From the NCBI GenBank assembly GCA_903926695.1, contig CAIYKK010000674.1, forward strand, positions 1 through 9,448: a DNA stretch of 9,448 nucleotides, in the 5' to 3' direction. The notes below the pieces were generated by a model, which made no database searches, was not told the origin of the DNA, and worked only from the letters and a program-made list of their open reading frames with translations. Below are positions 5,957 through 9,448 of the stretch, piece by piece. Numbering within the stretch: position 1 is the first letter of the stretch; each line of letters begins with the position of its first letter. A program made the translations under genes and the position numbers. Origin of the DNA: an uncultured Burkholderiales bacterium (lineage in GTDB: Bacteria > Pseudomonadota > Gammaproteobacteria > Burkholderiales > Burkholderiaceae_C).

Positions 5957-7708
5957 TCAACTTCCTTCAGGCTGGTCTGGGCTGCTGATATTTACGCGCT
6001 GGAATACCAGCATGTTTTCAGTCTTGTCGGTGGGTTTGCGCACCGTGGCTTTGAACGCCCAGTCGGGTAGGTTCACGGCGCTGCCCAGGCTGGGCTGGGC
6101 CTTCACATCCACAACGAGATAAGGGCAGTTGGCCTGCGCGCCCGCCTGGCGCAGTTCGAGCTGGCCGTGGTATTGCAGGGCGGCAGCCTGCGCGCTGCCG
6201 ACGCCGTAGATTTCAACGCAGCTTTTTTGATCGACCAGACTGGCCACCTGACGCGACAGCGGCCCCAGGCTGCGGGCGTAGTCCAGCAGCGGCAGCCACA
6301 GCGTCATCAAAAGCAGCCAGCACAGCGTTGCGCCGCCGGCAGGCAGCACCAGCGATTTCCAGATCGCGGCGCGCTGGGCGCTGGTGCGCCATCTGACCAG
6401 CCAGATCCAGGCCAGCGTAGCGGCCACAGCGGCGACAAAAGCGATTCCCGAAAAGCTCGGCTCAAAGCCGGGTGCCAGTCTGGCGACGTTGGCCGCTGGC
6501 TGGCGCGGCACGCCGGTCTGCATGGCAATCCAGATCACCCAGATGACCAGCGCGCAGCCGGTGAAAAACAGCAGCGTGAACCAGTCGATCAGCGAAGCCA
6601 CACTGCGCTTGAGCGTGGGCAGCGCAAAAGCGGCCAGCGCGGCCAGCGGCGGCAGGCTCAGCAGCAGGCTGCGGTCAGACGCGCTGGTGCTCAGGCACGA
6701 CAGCACGGCCATGCTGGCAAACCACAGCGGCAGGGCGACGTGGCGGCTGCTGAGCTGGCGGCGCCAGCGCCACAGCGTCCACAGCGCCAGCGGCCACGCG
6801 GGCCAGGTGAACCACAGCAGCAGCCGCCCCAGACTGCGCAGGTCTGTCCAGAGCGAATCTTGGCCAGCGCCCGGAAGCTCAATGCGCCAGCGCCACAGGT
6901 CCAGCCCGGAACTTAACGCCGCCACCAGCACTGTGGCGACGGCAATCAGCGCCAGCCATTGCCGGGCGCGCTGGCGACCTGCGGCATCCTCGTGCGCTAT
7001 GCCCCAGCGCAGATGGCTGGCCTCGACCAGCGCGCCGCCGACACCAAACAAAAAGGTCAACGTCGGCGCGCCGCTCAGGGCCAGCCCGGCCAGCCCGGTC
7101 AGTAAACCCAGCGCCGGGCCGAAAATCTGCGTCGCCCGGCGGTACGGGCTGGCCGCCAGCGCATAAAACGTCAGGGCCGTAAAACCCAGCTGGGCCAGGG
7201 CGGGCGTGGTTTCGTGGGAAAACTGCGCCAGTCCCAGACTGGCAATCAGCGCCAGCAGACCGGCATCGGCGATGGCGCGGGCGTAGTCCACCGGATGCGC
7301 TTCGCCGCCAAAGGCAAACGCCACCGGCTGGGCCTGCGGGCTGCGCGCCAAATAATAAGTGCCATACCAGGTGGCCAGCAACGTCAGCGCCAGCAGCAGC
7401 ACAAAAGGCAGGCGCACGGCCAGAGCCGGGTCGAGAAAAGTAAACAGCTTGATCGCAATGGCGCCCAGCCAGTACGGCATCAGTGCGTCAAAACCGGTGA
7501 CCTGACCGAGCAGCTGCGGCTGCAGCCAGTGCGCGGCGGCGGAGGTCAGCTCGCGCATCACGCCAAAGGCGGCGATATCTTCGTTTTTCCACGGGCCGCG
7601 CCCGACGAAGCCGGGCAGCACATAGGCCACGCAAAACAGCAGCAGCGCCCAGCGCGGCAGGCGACGCACGGCGGACTGGGCAATGATGGCGGGAGAGGGC
7701 TTTTTCAA
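5957..7708 (-). CDS. Polytopic membrane protein, ArnT/PMT-like glycosyltransferase (GT-C fold, putative)
   Basis: Inner-membrane protein of about 583 residues with roughly 12-14 hydrophobic segments (first at about 18-35, last at about 455-475) and a C-terminal soluble part at about 476-583 containing two cysteines (C497, C528). After the first segment comes GFVGRGPWKNEDIAAFG (33-49), in the place where GT-C enzymes such as ArnT and protein mannosyltransferases carry the acidic catalytic loop; E43/D44 are candidate catalytic acids. The following helix with ALMPYWLGAIAIKLF also recalls this family. Such enzymes transfer a sugar from a polyprenyl-phosphate donor to lipid A or protein; the substrate here cannot be read. 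The start is uncertain. The frame stays open to a TTG at 7786, but that lies in the rpmE2 terminator. TTG 7708 has GAGGG ten bases upstream and is preferred; a GTG 13 codons further in is another option. Clearly a membrane protein; glycosyltransferase identity is moderately sure. Confidence 0.75.
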   Translation of the reverse strand: MKKPSPAIIAQSAVRRLPRWALLLFCVAYVLPGFVGRGPWKNEDIAAFGVMRELTSAAAHWLQPQLLGQVTGFDALMPYWLGAIAIKLFTFLDPALAVRLPFVLLLALTLLATWYGTYYLARSPQAQPVAFAFGGEAHPVDYARAIADAGLLALIASLGLAQFSHETTPALAQLGFTALTFYALAASPYRRATQIFGPALGLLTGLAGLALSGAPTLTFLFGVGGALVEASHLRWGIAHEDAAGRQRARQWLALIAVATVLVAALSSGLDLWRWRIELPGAGQDSLWTDLRSLGRLLLWFTWPAWPLALWTLWRWRRQLSSRHVALPLWFASMAVLSCLSTSASDRSLLLSLPPLAALAAFALPTLKRSVASLIDWFTLLFFTGCALVIWVIWIAMQTGVPRQPAANVARLAPGFEPSFSGIAFVAAVAATLAWIWLVRWRTSAQRAAIWKSLVLPAGGATLCWLLLMTLWLPLLDYARSLGPLSRQVASLVDQKSCVEIYGVGSAQAAALQYHGQLELRQAGAQANCPYLVVDVKAQPSLGSAVNLPDWAFKATVRKPTDKTENMLVFQRVNISSPDQPEGS

Positions 7709-7784
7709 GGCGTTGCAACCCTCAGAAAAGAAAAGGCGGGAGACTAAAGGCGCATTTAGCCAAGGAGTCCGCAGAATTTTTGCC

Positions 7785-7819
7785 AAAAAAAAGCAGCCTG
7801 AATTTCAGGCTGCTTTTTT
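7785..7819 (-). terminator. Bidirectional rho-independent terminator downstream of rpmE2
   Basis: GCAGCCTG (7793-7800) and CAGGCTGC (7806-7813) form a perfect 8-bp stem around a 5-base loop (aattt). Eight A flank the left side (7785-7792) and six T the right (7814-7819). Read on the minus strand, the hairpin ends in eight T, 27 bases after the rpmE2 stop, so it should end the rpmE2 message. The T-run on the other strand makes it usable in both directions. The glycosyltransferase-like gene below it therefore probably has its own promoter. Confidence 0.92.
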
Positions 7820-7845
7820 CAACTGGCGAAAGAGTTTTTCGCAGC

Positions 7846-8139
7846 TTATTCGGCAGCAACAGCGGCGGCTTCAGGCTCAGCGGTCTTGGCGGCGGTCTTG
7901 CCGAAACGGTTGCGGAAGCGCTCAACGCGGCCACCCATGTTGTCCACGGATTTTTGCGTGCCCGTGTAGAACGGATGCGATTCGCTGGAGGTGTCCAGCT
8001 TGTACAACGGCAATTCGCGGCCGTCTTCCATCTTCACCATTTCTTTGGTGTTCACGCACGAGCGGGTGACGAACTTGAAGTTGTTGGACAAGTCCATAAA
8101 ACAAACTTCGCGGTAGTTCGGGTGAATGCCTGCTTTCAT
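7846..8139 (-). CDS. rpmE2: 50S ribosomal protein L31, type B (zinc-free paralog)
   Basis: Component of the large ribosomal subunit, near the central protuberance at the subunit interface. The 97-residue protein starts [12 protein letters not shown] and contains the type B blocks [26 protein letters not shown] and [12 protein letters not shown]. It has only C13 and C28 and lacks the paired CxxC zinc ligands of type A L31, so it is the zinc-independent form. A short Ala/Lys/Glu-rich tail (81-97) extends beyond the core. ATG 8139 is fixed by a strong RBS, AGGAAAGAG on the minus strand (8152-8144); an upstream in-frame ATG at 8193 would add 18 unrelated residues. It follows rho on the same strand, an arrangement I recall from other Burkholderiales, and ends just before a strong terminator. 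Type B genes are often induced under zinc limitation in species that also have type A; whether a type A gene exists elsewhere is unknown. Confidence 0.97.
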   Translation of the reverse strand: MKAGIHPNYREVCFMDLSNNFKFVTRSCVNTKEMVKMEDGRELPLYKLDTSSESHPFYTGTQKSVDNMGGRVERFRNRFGKTAAKTAEPEAAAVAAE

Positions 8140-8175
8140 GATTCTCTTTCCTTTTTCATCGTTTTGGGAGCCACC

Positions 8176-8188
8176 CGGAACCGTTCCG
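8176..8188. other. 13-base odd palindrome in the rpmE2 leader
   Basis: CGGAACCGTTCCG is a perfect inverted repeat: CGGAA and TTCCG around a 3-base centre, or GGAAC and GTTCC around one base. It lies 37 bases upstream of the rpmE2 start. It could be a protein operator or a small leader hairpin. It does not resemble the AT-rich Zur box I know. The structure is clear; the function is unknown. Confidence 0.35.
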
Positions 8189-8251
8189 AGCACTTTCCAT
8201 GTTTCAATCCACGCCCAAACACAGCTTGAGCGAAATTTTGAGAAGCCCGCG

Positions 8252-8260
8252 ATTATCGCA
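8252..8260 (-). promoter_or_regulatory. Candidate extended -10 element for rpmE2
   Basis: On the minus strand TGCGATAAT reads as an extended -10 (TGn followed by GATAAT, five of six bases of the consensus). It lies directly behind the rho stop codon. I see no good -35 at the expected distance, which would fall in the last codons of rho; extended -10 promoters can do without one. A start here would give an rpmE2 leader of about 105 bases. The element also sits in an 11-base palindrome (GCGATTATCGC, 8249-8259). Confidence 0.3.
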
Positions 8261-8263
8261 TTT

Positions 8264-9448
8264 TTAGCCGCCCCGGCGCATCATGTCGAAGAACTCGTGG
8301 TTGTTCTTGGTGGCCTTCATGTTTTTCAGCATCAGCTCCATCGACTCGATCTCGTCCATGTTGTACATGAACTGGCGCAGGATGCGCGACTTTTGCAGGA
8401 TTTCCGGTGCCAAGAGCAACTCTTCCTTGCGCGTGCCGCTGCGGTTGAGGTTGATGGCCGGGAACACGCGCTTTTCATACAGGCGGCGGTCCAGGTGAAT
8501 TTCGCAGTTGCCGGTGCCCTTGAATTCTTCAAAGATCACCTCGTCCATGCGGCTGCCGGTGTCGATCAGCGCAGTGCCGATGATGGTCAGCGAGCCGCCT
8601 TCTTCGATCTTGCGCGCCGCGCCGAAGAAGCGCTTCGGGCGCTGCAGCGCGTTGGCATCAACGCCGCCGGTCAGCACCTTGCCGGACGAGGGCAGCACGT
8701 TGTTGTAAGCGCGGGCCAGCCGGGTGATGGAGTCCAGCAAAATCACCACGTCCTTGCCGAGTTCGACCAGGCGCTTGGCGCGCTCGATCACCATTTCGGC
8801 CACATGGACGTGGCGGGCGGCGGGTTCGTCAAACGTCGATGAAATCACTTCGCCGCGCACATTGCGCTGCATTTCGGTCACTTCTTCCGGGCGCTCATCG
8901 ACCAGCAGCACCATCATCACGATGTCGGGGTAATTGGCGGTGATGGCGTGGGCGATGTTTTGCATCATCACCGTTTTGCCGGACTTGGGCGGCGCGACTA
9001 ACAGAGCGCGCTGGCCTTTGCCGATGGGCGCGATGATGTCGATGATGCGGCTGGTCAGGTTTTCTTCTGCCTTGATGTCGCGTTCCAGCTTGAACTGCTC
9101 GCGCGGGAACAGCGGCGTCAGATTTTCAAACATCACCTTGTGCTTGTTCGCTTCAGGCGGGCCGTCGTTGATGCTGTCGAGCTTGTTCAGCGCGAAATAT
9201 CGCTCGCCGTCCTTGGGCGTGCGCACTTCGCCTTCGATCATGTCGCCGGTGTGCAAATTAAAACGGCGGATCTGGCTCGGGCTGATGTAGATATCGTCGG
9301 TCGAGGCGGTGTAGCTCGAATCGGGTGCGCGCAAAAAGCCAAAGCCGTCGGGCAGCACTTCCAGCACGCCGTCGGCGATGATGGTTTCGCCCGTCTTGGC
9401 GCGCTTTTTGATGATGGCGAACATCAGCTCTTGCTTGCGCATACGGCC
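8264..9448 (-). CDS. rho: Transcription termination factor Rho (5' end outside window)
   Basis: Hexameric RNA-dependent ATPase/helicase that ends transcription of untranslated RNA. 394 codons are visible before the stop. The frame runs on past the ATG at about 9442 (Gly-Arg before MRKQEL), matching the family's N-terminal helical region, so roughly 26 residues are missing and this Met is internal. Counting from it: N-terminal RNA-binding fold with GFGFLR (33-38) and [19 protein letters not shown] (49-67); P-loop PPKSGKT (151-157); [11 protein letters not shown] (181-191); Walker B VVILLD (232-237) followed by [11 protein letters not shown]-loop [10 protein letters not shown] (256-265); and R-loop region FKGTGN (307-312) with [11 protein letters not shown] (334-344). 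No insertion is seen between the RNA-binding and ATPase domains, so this is the compact E. coli-like form. The gene is followed by rpmE2 after 124 bases, with no clear intrinsic terminator between. Assignment is certain. Confidence 0.98.
   Translation of the reverse strand, partial: GRMRKQELMFAIIKKRAKTGETIIADGVLEVLPDGFGFLRAPDSSYTASTDDIYISPSQIRRFNLHTGDMIEGEVRTPKDGERYFALNKLDSINDGPPEANKHKVMFENLTPLFPREQFKLERDIKAEENLTSRIIDIIAPIGKGQRALLVAPPKSGKTVMMQNIAHAITANYPDIVMMVLLVDERPEEVTEMQRNVRGEVISSTFDEPAARHVHVAEMVIERAKRLVELGKDVVILLDSITRLARAYNNVLPSSGKVLTGGVDANALQRPKRFFGAARKIEEGGSLTIIGTALIDTGSRMDEVIFEEFKGTGNCEIHLDRRLYEKRVFPAINLNRSGTRKEELLLAPEILQKSRILRQFMYNMDEIESMELMLKNMKATKNNHEFFDMMRRGG

Noticed and set aside
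6167..7166. Two overlapping plus-strand frames (249 and 260 codons) opposite the membrane protein
   Set aside because: Gln/Arg- or Ser/Ala-rich translations are what a Leu/Ala-rich membrane gene gives on its other strand; no RBS and no motif.
7744..7759. CTAAA/TTTAG inverted repeat with a 6-base loop ahead of the membrane-protein gene
   Set aside because: Only five weak A/T-rich pairs; expected by chance and not tied to a promoter I can identify.
7780..8229. 149-codon plus-strand frame across rpmE2
   Set aside because: Starts in the terminator A/T run and runs antisense to the conserved L31 gene; no evidence of coding.
1..9448. Search for mobile elements, CRISPR, toxin-antitoxin or phage-defence genes
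   Set aside because: Every sizeable open stretch is explained by housekeeping or membrane genes; no transposase, integrase, repeat-spacer array or small toxin/antitoxin pair was seen.

Overview
The window looks like ordinary housekeeping chromosome from a betaproteobacterium, most likely order Burkholderiales and possibly family Comamonadaceae. This rests on gene order (2-oxoglutarate dehydrogenase genes running straight into a ZapE-type ATPase; rho next to a zinc-free L31 gene) and on protein sequence character recalled from those groups, not on a database search. GC is fairly high throughout. I see no transposase, integrase, CRISPR array, tRNA or rRNA, and no clear sign of recent gene transfer.

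Plus strand, 1-5112: the 3' end of sucA (E1o), sucB (E2o), lpd (E3), zapE, and a small gene for a secreted, highly charged, probably coiled-coil protein. Gaps are 47, 71 and 20 bases, and the last two genes overlap by 4 bases (ATGA), so this can be one transcription unit. The first three genes encode the whole 2-oxoglutarate dehydrogenase complex of the TCA cycle: decarboxylation, succinyl transfer on a lipoyl arm, and reoxidation of that arm. A strong hairpin followed by four T lies between sucB and lpd and may tune how much lpd-zapE is made relative to sucAB.

Minus strand, 9448-5119 (transcribed right to left): rho (5' end outside the window), rpmE2 (ribosomal protein L31, type B), a shared bidirectional terminator, a large polytopic membrane protein resembling ArnT/PMT-type glycosyltransferases, and a PP2C-type Ser/Thr phosphatase. 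The phosphatase and the secreted-protein gene converge with only 6 bases between their stop codons.

No gene-free stretch exceeds 300 bases. I did not find a convincing new multi-gene system. The points most worth a second look are the hairpin inside the odh operon, the secreted coiled-coil protein translationally coupled to zapE, the phosphatase/membrane-glycosyltransferase pair, and start-codon choices at several genes.
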